Shown: piece by piece, positions 34,470 through 46,283 of the stretch
How positions within the stretch are numbered: position 1 is the first letter of the stretch
Layout: each line of letters starts with the position of its first letter
Source of the DNA: Neostapfia colusana
Lineage: Eukaryota; Streptophyta; Magnoliopsida; Poales; Poaceae
DNA: 64,000 nt
Direction: 5' to 3'
Assembly: GCA_030760725.1 (NCBI GenBank)
Contig: JASWHV010000016.1
Span: 21,877,084 to 21,941,083, forward strand
Notes under the pieces: generated by a model
What the model was told of the DNA's origin: nothing
What the model saw: only the letters and a program-made list of their open reading frames with translations
The model's database searches: none
Position numbers and translations under genes: made by a program

Positions 34470-34960
34470 GTGGCCCCCGGGCCCATCTCGGGGGAGATAG
34501 CGAGCCTGAGGTGGGACCTCCGTCTCTTCTGATCCGCGCACTTTCTCTAAGTCCCGCATTGACCGCTGCTGGAGCACGAACGGTCGCAGGATCGTGGGAG
34601 CGTGCGCCCACTTGATGGTTGCTTTTACTGTGGCGGTTCCCAAGACTGCCACTTCTGCATGTTGCGGCGCTTTCTTCGGGAACCGCCGTAGTGTCTTGCC
34701 GGCTTGTCTTCTTAGGAGACTGACTCCTTGACCCACCGCTTCAGTCGGGCGGCTTGGGTCCACCTGTCATCGGCGCTCGGTCTAGGAGCCGAAGCGGTTG
34801 CCGATGCGGTGTATTCGAAGAGTTCCGAATCGCCTAGAATTGCACCTGGGAAGGTTGTTAGAGGGGATCTTACCCGCATTGCGGTTTCCCTTCGCACCTG
34901 CCAGCGTTTCTTCTCGGACTCTTGTGCTTGTGCTCTCTTGCTCTTGAGTCCTCCCTTGCC
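34470..34960 (-). other. C: polypurine tract and 3' untranslated region
   Basis: Non-coding and homologous to 16027-16380 plus 41570-41697 in A. On the plus strand it is the leader of the antisense ORF and ends in CCTTGCC before the ATG. Confidence 0.7.
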
Positions 34961-36689
34961 ATGGCCTCCAACCCGCCACCAGAGAAGAAGCACACTCGAT
35001 CTCCTCCAGCGGCGGCGTCTGTGCCAAGTCGGGAATCTGGGGTGCCTGGCACTCCTTCTGGTGGCGACTCGAAGAGGCCCCGGGCTGATGCGGTGAGGGG
35101 AGCTTCTGGGGCGTCCCCTGCTCCGCCAGTTCAGGCGACTGCGGAGCGGCCGTCAGTGACGGCAGCGGGCTCTGGGAGTCCTACCCCGGCTAGGAAGTCG
35201 GGGTTCAGAGCCCGCTGGAGTGTCCACACTTCCCGGCCATCCCCAACTGGTGGGGAGTATGTGCCGTTGCGCTCGGAACCCGGGACAACTGCCGCGGCCC
35301 CCAAGCCATCACGAGCTTCTCCTGTTCCGGCGTGCCCGGACTCCGCGGCGGCGTCATCTCTTCCTGCCGAGACGGTCACCACGGCCCCCAGGCCAGCGCA
35401 GGTCGACCCTGCACCAGGCGCCCCGGCCTTTATTCCAACGCCGCCGTCCCCGGCTCGCCCTTCTCCATAGGTCAAGAAGCCAGAAGCTAAAGAGGGTCCG
35501 GCAGGTCTGGCTGCCAGAGCCCCGGCGCCAGCTTCTCCTGACCGACGCCTTGTCTTGGTCGCTGGTGCATCGACTCCTCTTGAGGACGAGGTGATGGAGG
35601 AGGTCGGGGGAACTGCCCCGGCCTCTGCTGCTCCATTGCCCCTGGCAGATGCCTTCGCGCTTGCCGAGACGAGCATCCGGCAGGTCTTGGCTGCACTAGG
35701 TCGCGAGCGGGAGGAGTATACAGTTGAACGGGATCGCCTCCTCACCTGGGGGAACCTTTTGCGGTAGCGGACCGCGAAGGTCAAGAGCGAGCTCGACTCC
35801 AGGCGGGAGTTGCTCAACTTCAGGGAAGTGCTCCTCGACGGCTGAAGAGGGCTGTCAACCGCATGGACGCCGAATCACGGCGGATCAACAGGGAGGCCCT
35901 GGAGGCACACGCCCGGGCCGAGGAGAGCCTCTCTGCCGCTGAGAGATACGGCAGCGGTTGGAGCGCCGTAAACTCGCCGTTGAGGAACGAGAGCGTTCCA
36001 CGGCAGCCGAGCCGGAGAGGGTCGCCGCGCAGCTGGCGGCGGGCGAGGATGACCTTCGAGCTGGGATCGAGGAGTTGGAGATTCTGAAGGCAGACCTCGA
36101 CTCGAGGGAGGAACAGGTCTCCCGTGAACGCCGGGCGGTCTTGGAACGGGAGTTGGCCGCCGACTTCAAGGCTTCTGAGTTGGAACGGCTCGCCAAGACT
36201 CTCCACCTTTGGGAGAGCTCCCTGGCGGCCAAGGAGAAGGAATTCTCCGAGAGAAACCTAGAGGCCCTGCAGGCAGCCCGCCGTGAGGTAGAGGATCTTT
36301 CGGCCTTGCGGTCCTCCGAGGCTCATGTGGTCTCAAGCTTCGTTGATCGAGCGGGGTCCGCCCTGATCCCTCTTGGCTTCAGTCCGGTGAGGGCAGCGGC
36401 TCCTGCGTTGAAGGTGGCGGAGTTGATCCCCGCGCTGGAGTCGATCGGCGCCAAGCTGGACAGGCTAGACTCGGTGGTCGCCAGCGAGCTTGAGGCCGAG
36501 GGACGCAGCCTAGCCTTAGAGGTCGCCTCACATGTGCTGGCATGCTTCAAGAGCCGCGACCCCTCTTTCTCGCTGGAACCAGTGAGAGAGGGCCCAGCCG
36601 CAGAGCGGGAGGAAGCTTCCAGGGCTGAAGTCGAGGATGTGGCCGCCCTTGTAGCCGCTAGGTTCCGGCGTGAGCCGGGAGGTCCTTAG
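34961..36689 (+). pseudogene. C antisense ORF, transposon domain deleted
   Basis: Starts MASNPPPEKK at 34961 in a GCCATGG context, as in A and B. The ~300-residue gypsy-type transposon domain of A is missing: the N-terminal tetrapeptide joins directly to the low-complexity Ser/Pro/Ala region (RSPPAAASVPS, SGGDSKRPRAD). The intron position of A is also without an intron. In-frame stops are at 35468 and 35765, and there are frame changes before 35958. The last part, 35958-36689, is open and mostly predicted coiled coil (EERERSTAAEPERVAAQLA), with the conserved FSPVRAAAPALKVAELIPAL and LACFKSRDPSFSLEP. It runs opposite to gag. Confidence 0.75.
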
Positions 36690-38049
36690 GACTTGTTTCT
36701 CTCTTTTTATCGAGTCTGTAGTCCAGCTCATGGAGCCTCGCATAATTTGACTCTTTTAAATATTTGTGTCTGTGATGCCTTTTCTCTCCTTCTTGGCTTT
36801 GCCTGACTGAGTCCTTAGCTCCGCAAGGTACTCATAGGCCTTCTCCAATCTCGGAGCTCTGCACAGACACCTTCCCCGGGTCCTAACTGTGTTAGGGGCC
36901 CCCGGTGGTCTCCGGATCTCGCCCTATGGGGAGCTCCAGATCTGCCTGCCACGTGGCGGGTCCGGAGCCCCTCCTTAGGAGGTGGGTGCTCTGGCCCTGT
37001 TGGACACGTAGGGCTTTCGGAGCCCTCCCACCAGGGGGAGGTCCGGTTTCCGCCTGCCACGTGGTGGGTCCGGAGCCCACCTCAGGGGGGGCGGGAGCTC
37101 TGGGCCTGCTGGACACGTGGGGCCTTCGGGCCTCGCCCCTGCTGAAGGGGCGGGACCCGGCCCTTCCAATCCTAGGCCGGAGTAGTTGATAGCTCCTTTC
37201 CCCCCACTTCATGCAGTCCCCGTTGCCGTAACCTGGAGGTCCTGCACACAGGCAGAGAAAACGTAATTCTCCTCGGGGGGTCCTCCCCTCCCGTCTCCTA
37301 GTCTTATTCATCTTACGATCCTGATCCGTTATACGGGGCTTGGGCAATTCTGTGCTCGAGGCGCCGGAGCTCCGGCTCCCTCCGAGGTCCGGGTACGGTC
37401 GTCCGATCCCTAGTACCGGGCCATGCGCTGGGGAAGCAGAGTGCACGTGCTTTGGGTTCATGACCAGGCAAATCGGTTGTACTCCCCTGTACCTCCGGAG
37501 GGCAGGATGCACATGCTTTGGGCTCATGGCCTGCTAAGCTGGATACGCACCCTGGACCCCCCATGCACAACGCAGGCCTTTCCTGGAGGTGACCAACTGG
37601 CACCGCAACACCTGCCTGGGAGAGGCCCGAGAGACTCACTCGGCCATCGGCAGATGCCTCAAGCGCAGCCGCCCTCGGTAGGATAGCGAATGCTGACTAT
37701 GGATGAGCGCGGGAGAGGGGGAGCTAGATGTACGATGAACATACATAGATAGTGCGATCATAAAAATTAATGCATAATTTAAATGAGCGCATGAGAGAGA
37801 GCTAAGTAGAACAGGGTTCTGTGTTCATGCCCATAGGTGGAATTCTGGCTGTACATGGAGGCAATATTCCGCCTCGTCTACAAGGGAAGCCAGACTCTAC
37901 GCGCTTAGGGTCAGAACCAGGCTAAACTGGACGTAGTCCTGTACCGTTTCTTGAGACTTAGCTGCCCCAAGCTCTGTTCCTAGATTCTATGGGATTCATT
38001 ACAGAAGGGAACGACCCTGTTCTACTGACGCTCAGGGAGGAGGACTTAC
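36690..38049 (-). other. C: non-coding region between antisense ORF and integrase tail
   Basis: About 36690-36900 carries the antisense 3' flank (CTTAGCTCCGCAAGGTACTC, shared with A, B and E). About 36940-37150 is a G-box array (CCACGTGGCGGG, ACACGTGGGGCC) like that of the U3. A conserved AT-rich islet with AATTAATGCATAATTTAAAT lies at about 37766-37785. No credible gene is seen. Confidence 0.6.
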
Positions 38050-38655
38050 AGTGTTGCTCCATGCCAAGGATTTTGGGAACGGATCCCACACTCGGTTGAA
38101 AGGCATGTGTACCTGGGGCGGCAGCTTTCATGATTCGGAAGGGACCTTCCCTGCTGGGGGAGAGTTTATGGGTCCTTCTCGGGGAAGAGCGTGCCGCGAC
38201 ACCAGGTTGCCCTTCTGCAGGTCCCTGATGCGTTTGATTCTTTGGCGGTAGTGCTTAGAGCATCAGCCGAGACCTTGCATTGTGGGGTGTTATCTGCTGC
38301 CGAGTCTCGTCGACGAGGTTGTTATCTTCACGCTGGATCAGGTCCTGCGCGGCTTCTCCTGGGGGCCCCCGGGGAGTTCTCCCCTTCTGGCTAAGGCCTT
38401 CAAGGGGTAGGTGAACCCGGGCTCGTCTTAGATGACCTAAGGCGTCTTCCCCTTCTGGCAAGGCCTTCATGGGGTTGACAGACCTTGGGCGGCCCCCGGG
38501 AGGTATGTCCGAGGCACGGAGGCGTGCTCTCAGGTGAGGCTGGCCCGACCTCGCACCATTGTGGTCAGTACTTGGGCTGCTGCGACTACTTGGGGCTTCT
38601 CCAAGGTTGACGCTGCAGCAGTGCAGCCTCCACTGACCCGGGACGGCAGCCGCAG
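38050..38655 (-). pseudogene. C: protease tail and integrase C-terminal tail
   Basis: In minus order: a protease-end remnant (GGCTAAASTLEKPQ near 38590), then short repeats, then an integrase tail with the GPF/Y-like region near 38100-38180 (KAAAPGTHAFQP). RT, both RNase H domains and the integrase core are absent. B and E have the same arrangement. Confidence 0.65.
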
Positions 38656-38659
38656 CCGG

Positions 38660-40408
38660 CTACCGCCCTGGCCCGTCACCGTCGGAGCTGGAGTCCTCAC
38701 CGTTATGCACTGTCTTTATGACACGCTGAGGCTCCTGAAACCCCACCTGATGGGCGGCGGTGACTGGGGCATCGACCTTCTGCTTGCCATCCCTCTGGGG
38801 GTAGGGCGGTGCTTCAGCTCTCTGCTGTCTTCCTTTGCGGAAGCGCTCTGCGAGCCTCTGGATATCCCAGCACTCAGCAGCAGTATGGTTGCCGGCGCCA
38901 TGCACGGGGCATAGCCCGCCCTGGTCACTATCTGGGGCCGGTGATTGCCGCTGCCTTTTGTCGGGGCGCGGCCCCCGTCCTCCACTAGTCGCCGCTGCTG
39001 CGGCGACGGGAGCCGCGAACGATGACTTCATCTTGCCACTCCCCCGGTTCATGGCCTTCTTGCCACCTCCATAGGCAGCAGCGCCGTACCCGGGCTGTCC
39101 TCCTGACTCAGAGGTTGGCAGAGAGTGCCAGTTCCGCCCTTCAGCTGCTCTGGCGCATTTGTCCGCCAAGCTGAAGAGCTCAGAGACGTCGCGGACCTCT
39201 CTGGTCGCGAGCTTCTCAAGCATTTTCTCGTCCCGGACACCCTGTCGGAACGCCACCACCACAGAAGCACTTTGAATATGCGGGATGGTGTTGCGTACCT
39301 GGGAGAACCGCTGGATGAAAGAGAGCAGCGACTCCCCAGGTTGTTGCTTGACGGCGTGGAGGTCAAGCTCCATGCCGGGACGGGTGTAGGAGCTGCCGAA
39401 GTTGGCGACGAACTGCCGGCAGAGCTCTCCCCAGGAGGTTATGGACCCCTGGGGGAGATTCATGAGCCAAGACCGAGCTGGGCCGGTCAAGGCGACGGGG
39501 AAGTAGTTGGCCATGACAGCCTCATCCCCTCCTGCGGCAAGTACGGCGGTGGAGTAGATCTGGAGGAACTCCGCCGGGTTGACGCTACTGTCGTACTTCT
39601 CGGGCAGGTGCGGCCGAAACTTGCGCGGCCACCTCGCGAAGCGAAGGTGGGGTGCCAGGGCCCCACATCCTGCTCCTGCTGCCGCAGGTATTGGTGCTGC
39701 GAACGCTTGGTTCGCACTTGGCACCGTGTACCCCGGTATGGGCAAGGATGTACCATAGACCGGGGGCGCTGCTTGCGGCGCATATGGTTGTGGCATATGC
39801 TGCGCGGCATATGCCTCATGCAGGACCCGCGTGGTGAAGATCTGCCCTCAAGGTTGTGTCGAGGCCGACGTCATGCTATCGCCAGCCTCATGGTTGCGAC
39901 GCCTTTCTCGACGTCGCTCGAGGTACACCCGGGCATCCTGGCCCAAGTGGCGCCGTTCCAGCTCCCTTCTCAGGCCCATCGACGGGAGCCTGGAGGAGCT
40001 GGAATCCGCCGTTTGCCCGTCAACCGTGGGTGTGCGCGTCAGCGACACAGCCGGTTGACCGGGGCGTCGCCCTCGCTGAAACCGAGGGTTCGCGGCGGCG
40101 ATGACGAGGCGGTCCACCTCGTGGACCCATTGTTGGGTCGCAGAATGGGGCGCATCCCCAGCAGGTGGGTTGCGCAGCAGTGCTCTTGCTGCAGCTAGCG
40201 CACCCCCATGGTGTACGCTCAGCGCCGCAGAAGATCTCACACTGGTCGGAGCCTGCATCGCCGGAGTCGGCGTTGCCAGAGTCGGCTGCTGGCTACCAGC
40301 TTGTGCCGACACACTCCGTCCTGAGTGCGTCGACATGTACTCCCCACTGGTCACGGTTCGCCGTGAACGCGGAGGGGGAGAGCTTACCGCTGAGGGAAGC
40401 TTGGTCAT
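38660..40408 (-). pseudogene. C gag, one premature stop
   Basis: Start at 40408, 57 nt from the LTR end. It has a long Pro/Ala/Arg-rich N-terminal region, then a capsid-like gag domain (PHLPEKYDSSVNPAEFLQ, LTGPARSWLMNLPQGS, FIQRFSQVRNTIPHI) at about residues 255-430, then a zinc knuckle of C-x2-H-x4-H-x4-C type (CPVHGAGNHTAAEC). A single TGA at 39848-39850 replaces GGA of B; otherwise the frame is open for 582 codons and ends in SSSDGDGPGR. Confidence 0.85.
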
Positions 40409-40443
40409 CTCCGTCGGCGGAAACTCGTCGCGGAAGGGGAAAA

Positions 40444-40463
40444 GCCCCCTACCTGGCGCGCCA
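40444..40463 (-). other. Primer-binding site of C
   Basis: Minus strand TGGCGCGCCAGG..., two bases from the LTR, identical to A and B. Confidence 0.7.
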
Positions 40464-40465
40464 AA

Positions 40466-41564
40466 TGTCGAAGTGTTCGGTTGACACTTCCCCCGGGCCT
40501 ACACAGGGCAGCCCGCGGAGGTTCTTTTTTTTCGGTGGAGCTAGTCCCTTGCGGAGAGCTTGCGCGGATGGACGGGTTAGTAAGAGCTTGACACGGTGAG
40601 TTTTACGTGGTTCAGGCCGCCAGAGCGTAAAACCCTACGTCCACGGCGAGCTATGGAGCTCGCTGTATTGCTTGCTGCTCAGGGCCGGAGTCCTGAGCTT
40701 GGGGGTGAGTTACAGCTTGGGTGTGAATGGCTAGCGTATGAGTTGCAGAGGTGCGAACCCTTGCTATCGTCGCATACCCGAGCCTTTTATAGCCCAAGAC
40801 TCGGGTGGCTTACAAGGGGACCCAGGACCCGACAGGTGGTCCCGGGGAGATTGACTGTTATCTACCGTATCTGCAGTTATGCCGGTAGTTGTCTCTGGTG
40901 AAGGCTTCCGAGTCTCCGTCTTGCCGCCCTGCCCATGCCGCACGCTAGTCGTAGTGGTTGATGACGGCGCAGGCGGCATGGGATGTCTTGTCACGGTGTT
41001 TATTGGCTGGCAGGTTCTGACACCGTGCGCCAATCTGTGATGCGACTGGGCGCAACGGCACCTGACAGATGCGTGCTCCGTGTCTCTGCGTCTTGGGAAT
41101 ATGCGGGCCTTGAATACCTTGTACGGGCAAGGTATGGGGCGTCTTTACGCCCGCTGCCTATCACTCGGGGGCAGGCAGCGCCGTTCTGCTGGCAACGTGG
41201 CGAGCCCGGAGCCCTTCTCAGAGGAGAGGAGGGTCCGGCCCGCGGGGCACGTGGAGCCTCCGGACCTCTCCCCGCGGAGGGGGAGGTTCGGCTTCTGTCA
41301 GCCACGTGGCGGGCCCGGAGCTCCCCTCTGAGGAGATGGAGGTCCGGCCCCGCCGGATACGTGGCACCTTCGGACCCTTCGCCCCCGGAGGAGGAGGTCC
41401 GGCTTCGGTATGCCATGTGGCGGGCCCGGAGCTCTCCTCTGAGGAGAGGGAGGTCCGGCCCCGCCGGACGCGTGGCACCTTCGGAGCTCTCCCTGCGGAG
41501 AAGGGCGAGTTCCTTAGGCATTTTCCCCTGTGCGCGGGGGTACCCCATATCGTAGGTACCGACA
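40466..41564 (-). repeat. 5' LTR of C (1099 bp)
   Basis: On the minus strand it begins TGTCGGTACC and ends TTCAACCGAA...TTCGACA. TATAAAA is at 40785-40791 (minus) and the G-box subrepeats are at about 41190-41510. It is followed by the duplication ACCTC at 41565-41569, then the antisense leader of A. Confidence 0.92.
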
Positions 41565-41697
41565 ACCTCAAATCGTTCTTGGGAAGTTTTAAAAGGGGAT
41601 CTCACCCGCATCGCGGCTTCCCTTCGCATTTCCTAGTGCTCGTTCTTCCCTTGAACTCTTGCGCCCCGGCTTTCCTGTCCTTGTGCTCTCTTTTGCC

Positions 41698-44507
41698 ATG
41701 GCTTCCAACTTGCTCCCGACGCGTCTCGTTCGTTCCTCCGAGCTTGGGCCAGTGCGCAGGCTGCTGGGCTGGCGCACGGAGGAACAGAAATGCCGGCTCC
41801 GCCGGGGATCTCTCCCCCTGATCCTGGAAAAGGGGGAGATGGTCTTCTTCACTGCCTATGCTCTGGCGGGGTTCGTCCCGCCAATTTCTTCCTTCTTTGT
41901 CACACTGCTGGAGACGTATGGGCTCAAGCTCCACCATCTCTCTCCCAACTCCTTCGCAATGGCCGCTGTCTTCGTCCACTTCTGCGAGATGTTTGTGGGG
42001 GTGCATGCTTCTGTGACGCTCTTCCGCTACTTCTTTGTGTTGCGGACGACTGGGCGCGGCTCGAAGACCCAGATGGGGGCGTACTACTTCCAACATCGCT
42101 GCAAGGACCCAAAGGTCTCTGGGTACCTTCTGCCCTTCAGCGCATCAAGGTGGGAAAACTGGAGGGAGAGCTGGGTGGTGGTGCAGACCAACGAGCACGA
42201 TCGCCTACAACTCCCGACCGCTAGCCCAACCACCGATCGTCGCTTCTGGGAGGAGATCCCTGAGCTGGAGAAGGAGTACGCCCCGGTGTTGGAGCGGATC
42301 CGGTTCTTGGCCAACGAGGGGCTGACGTCCCTGATGGTGCTGATGGACTTCATGTCGCGCCGTATTGCGCCCTTGCAGCAGCGCAGTCGCCCAGCGTGGT
42401 ACTATACTGGCGAGCTGGACTGTACCAGGCTGGAGAGGGGCCCCGGCTCTGATCCTTCCGACGAGGAGCTGTACGAGATGGTGGGCAAGGTGAGCGGTGA
42501 CTACATTCCAAGTGGCGACCCCGCCCTTCCGCCCTCTGCCACCCCCCTCTTCTTGCAGCCACAGAGGAGGTCAGAGCTCCTGCGGAAGATGCCGAACCTC
42601 GACGACATCGAGATCGCCGTCCGGCAGGTCGGGGATACCTTCCGGGGTATCACAATCCCAGGAACCGAGCGCTCCAGATCGGGGCACGAGGCGTCTGCTG
42701 CTGCCCAACCCTTCCCAAGAGCCGACGGAACTCAAGCCGCTAACAATGGGAAGGGCAAGGAGCCGGCCCCGGGGCATCCAGAGAAGAAACGCGCGCGGTC
42801 TCCTCCGAGGGCGCCGCCTGCGCTGAGTCATGGTGCCGGAGCCCCCTTGCGCCCATCTCCCGGGGGTGCTGGTCCGTCGGGTGGTGACCCGAAGAGGCCC
42901 CGGGTGTCCCACCCCAGCGGGTCTCACCCCGGACAGCGGCAGTCCGAAGTAACCCAAGCGCCTCGTCGTCCTTCCCCAAGCGGAGGGGCTTCTAGGACGG
43001 ATGCCGGTGGGGCGACGCCGGGGAGTGTGCCGGGGGTCCAGGCGCCACGTCCCACGACCATTCCAACCGCAGGTCCTGGCGGTTCACTTACGGTCCAGAG
43101 GCCGGTGCTACAAGCCCGTTGGAGCGCTCATGTCGCCCAGTAAGTGTTGCTCCTTCTGGCTTGTAGGAACAGCGTTCTTGTCTCCTCTCTTAGCCTGAGA
43201 GCTTTCTTTTCTTGCAGGGACCGACCGTCTGCCGGGGGCGGGCCCCTTACCTGGCCGTCTCCAACTGACGGAGGCTCCGCGCCTCAGCATCTGGGAACCG
43301 TGGTGGCTCCCATGGCCCCCAAGTCGACGGGGGCTATTTCCGCGCCGGCGGGTTCACCCTCCACGGTGGCCGCATCCGCACCTGTCCTCCCTCCTTTACT
43401 AGCACAGAATTCTGGTTCTGAGACTGGGAGGGCCGCTGGAGGTGCATCTGCTGGCCCCCTGGCTTCCTTAGGGCAGCGTCCCACTCCGGTTGCTGAGGCA
43501 CCGGCGCCTCCGCCGGCCTTAGACTCGACAGGGGGGGTCAGGTGTGTGACTCCTGTCCCCTCTGTCCCGGCGCCCGTGTGGGATGCCTTGGGGCGTGTCC
43601 AGACCAGCGCCCGACAGCTCCAGGCCGCCTTCGAGCAGGAGCGGGGGGCGCTGGCCGGCGAGAGGGAACGCCTTCTCAGCTGGCAGCAGCGGGCCCAGGA
43701 GGATAGGGCGGACCTTGACTCGAGGCAGTCAAGGCTTGAGGCCATGAGTGCTCTGCTTGACACTCAGAAGAAGGCCATTAGCCGCTTGGAGTCAGAGACC
43801 CGGCGGCTTCGTGCTTCCTACCGCGAGGCCCTGGCCCATGTTGAAGCCAAAGCCGAGGAGTGTTCTGCCGCCGCGGAGGATTTGCGGCTGCAGGTAGCCC
43901 GTAGAGAGTGCGCCGTCGCTAATCGGGAACGCGCTGCAGCGGCTGAGGAGGAGAAGACCACCGCCCGGCTGAGAGCCAAAGTGGGGGAGCTGAGGCTCGG
44001 ACCGAGGAGCTGGAGCTCCGTGAGTCGGCTGCTGCCACGAGGGAGGAGCAGTCCTCCCAGGAGCGCCAAGCGGCGATGGATCGCGTGCTGGCGGCTCGCC
44101 AAGAGGTAGAGAAGCTCCAGTATTTGCGGTCTGCCGAGGCCCAGGCGGTCTGGGGCTTTATTGCTAAGGTGGGGTCCGCCTTGGCTCCTCTTGGTTTCAG
44201 CCCTGTGCGGATGGAGGCTCCGGCGCGGCAGATGTCCGAAGCAATCCCGGCACTTGAGTCCATCGGCGACAAGCTGGGTCGGCTCGAAGAGGTGATCGCC
44301 GATGAGCTTGAAGTGGAAAGACGGGGCCTGGCGAAGTAGGTCGCTATGCACTTGCTGGCGTGCTTCCGGAGCGAAGACCCTTCCTTTTCTCTGGGGCCAG
44401 TCCGTCTAGGACCCGTTGCCGAGTGGGAGGAAGCTGCCAGGGCCGAGGTCAAGGACGTGGCTGCCCTTGTGGCCTCTAGGTTTTATCGGGAGTCCGGGGA
44501 CTCTTAG
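41698..44507 (+). pseudogene. A antisense ORF with gypsy-type transposon domain
   Basis: Opposite to gag-pol and placed between pol and the 3' LTR, the position of the extra ORF of Tat elements. I chose MASN at 41698 (GCCATGG) because B and C start there. Residues about 30-240 resemble the plant Transposase_28 (putative gypsy-type transposon) family: GEMVFFTAYALAGFVPP, HLSPNSFAMAAVFVHFCEMF, YFFVLRTTGRGSKTQMGAYYF. A low-complexity Pro/Ser region follows, then a probable intron (43140-43217), then a coiled coil (ERERLLSWQQRAQEDRADLD) and the conserved tail FSPVRMEAPARQMSEAIPAL. A frameshift near 43990 and a TAG at 44337 break it. Its function is unknown. Confidence 0.8.
43140..43217 (+). other. 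Probable 78-nt intron in the A antisense ORF
   Basis: Donor GTAAGTG at 43140; acceptor after a pyrimidine-rich tract, TTTCTTTTCTTGCAG, ending 43217. The unspliced frame stops at once (TAA at 43141), and removing the interval restores the downstream frame. C and B have no such interval at the matching position (ARWSVHTS-RPSPTGG in C). It looks real but is not tested. Confidence 0.65.
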
Positions 44508-45640
44508 GCATCTGCCCCCGTGGCCACAAGGCCCTGTACCTCCTTTTTTATTTTTGTTGAGTCTGTAGCCCAGCTCGTGGAGCCTTGTATGAACAGACTC
44601 CTGTTTCCTTCTGTGTCTGCATGTCCTAGTCTTCTTCCTGGTTTTTCCTGGCCGAGTCCTTAGCTCCGCAAGGTACTCGGAGGCCTTAACCAATCTCAAG
44701 CTCTGCATAGACACCTTCTCCGGGTCCTTACTATATATTAAGGGCCCCGGAGGTCTCCAGGACCCGCCCCATGAGAATGGGGGGGGGGGGGGTCCGGGCC
44801 TGCTGGCCACGTGGCGGGCTCGGAGCTCCCCTCTGAGGGGAGGTCCGGGCTTGCGGGGCATGTGGAGCCCTCAGACCTCTCCCCGCGGAGGGAGGAGGTC
44901 CGGCTTCTGTAGGCCATGTGGCGGGCCCAGAGCTCCCCCTCAAGGAGGTGGAGGTCCGGCCCCGCTGGATACGTGGGACTTTCCGGCCTCGCCCTTGCAG
45001 AAGCGGTGAGGTCTAGGTTCTTTGATCTTACCTTGGGGTTTCGGTCTTGCGCGATCCCGTAGCGTACCCCTGGTAGGTGCGTTGCATTGGATGGATGTAC
45101 CTACCATACTCCTGCGGAGAGCTGAGGCCGAGAGGTCCTGCGCACAAGTAAGGGAAACGTAATTCTCCTTGGGGCTCCCCCTCCTCTATCTCATAGTCTT
45201 ATTTGGCTTACGGTCCCCGTCCACTTATACGGTGCTTGGGGACTACCGTGCGCGATGTGCCGGGGGCTCAGGGTCCCCCTGGCTATCGGCAGGTACCTCC
45301 AACGCAACCGCCTTTGGTAGGGCAGCAAATGCCGACTAAAGGTGAGAAGAGGGAGCTGAGCGCATGGTGAGCATGCGCTAGAAGTGCAGTCATAAAAATT
45401 TAATAAGTAAATTAAATGAGCACCAAAGAAGAGCAACGTAGGACAGGTTTATTTTCATATAAATTTCCATAGGAGGAAGGCAGGCTAAGTATGGAGGCCA
45501 CGACCCGCCTCATTAAAAAGGGAAGCAAGACTATACGCGATTGGGGTCAGAACCAGGCGAAGCTGAACGTAGTCCTGGACCGTCCCCTGAGGCTTAGCTG
45601 CTCCGAGCACTGTTCCTGGACTTTATGGAATTTATTATAA
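44508..45640 (-). other. A: non-coding region between antisense ORF and integrase
   Basis: Contains the shared motif CCTTAGCTCCGCAAGGTACT, a G-box array at about 44757-45000 (CCACGTGGCGGGCTCGG, GGCATGTGGAGCCC; includes a 14-G run at 44779), and the AT-rich islet at about 45395-45415. No gene is seen. Confidence 0.65.
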
Positions 45641-45649
45641 AAAGAAGAG

Positions 45650-46270
45650 TCTGTCCTATTGTTGCTTTAGGGGTAGAATTTACGGAGGTGTTCTGTGTTC
45701 CGAGGGTTCGGGAGCGGGTCGCCATCCTCGGTTCTGGGGAATGGTCCCAGGTCCCAGGATGTCCAGCCCCCGTATGGCAAATGGCCATGTGGGCGGGATC
45801 ATCTGTACCGTCCAAGCCGATGTATGGATCTGCTTGGCGTGGAACAGGCACGCCTTGCAGTTCTCGACCAGCTTGACGGCATCCTGGAGTGTTGTCGGCT
45901 AGTAGAAGCCATGCCGGAAGGCTCTACCGACAAGCGTGCGCGAGGAAGAGTGACTCCCACATTCGCCTCAATGGATCTCAGCGAGCAAGTCGCAGCCTTC
46001 CCCCTGGGTTATGCACCGCAATAGGACACGGTTGGCGCCGCGTCGGTAGAGATCCCCTTCTACCAACACGTGTCTCTTAGCCATACGCATGATCCGTTCA
46101 GCGGATACACGTTCATCAGGGAGGATATTGTCTTTCATGTAGTCCCGGATCTCCGTGATCCATGCATCGGGTCTGACTTGAGCGTCTGGATCTTTAGCGC
46201 TGGGTTGCACGGAGTCCCCAGTGACGCTTACGATCCTTGGCGGCGTCCATGGCCGTCGGGACCGCCAGCT
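45650..46270 (-). pseudogene. A integrase, N-terminal part and C-terminal tail only
   Basis: Minus strand, starting at about 46270: PDAWITEIRDYMKDNILPDE and RMAKRHVLVEGDLYRRG, then a zinc-finger region (AFRHGFY, LVENCKACLFHAKQIH) and the start of the core (WPFAIRGLDILGP) at about 45770. The sequence then jumps to the extreme C-terminus (PEPSEHRTPP, near 45700). The DDE core is deleted. There is a stop in the zinc finger and a frame change relative to the RNase H upstream. Confidence 0.75.
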
Positions 46271-46283
46271 TCGAGGTGCTGGT

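Larger units (their letters stand above)
16381..41564 (-). mobile_element. Tat element C, non-autonomous, with nested D
   Basis: Target duplication ACCTC (16376-16380, 41565-41569). The 3' LTR is 16381-16548 plus 33540-34469; the internal region is 34470-40465; the 5' LTR is 40466-41564. The internal region holds gag, a protease tail, an integrase C-terminal tail and a shortened antisense ORF. RT, RNase H and integrase core are absent, so it would need proteins from another element. By eye the LTRs differ at about 7 of the first ~167 bases. It is inserted in the antisense leader of A. Confidence 0.9.
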
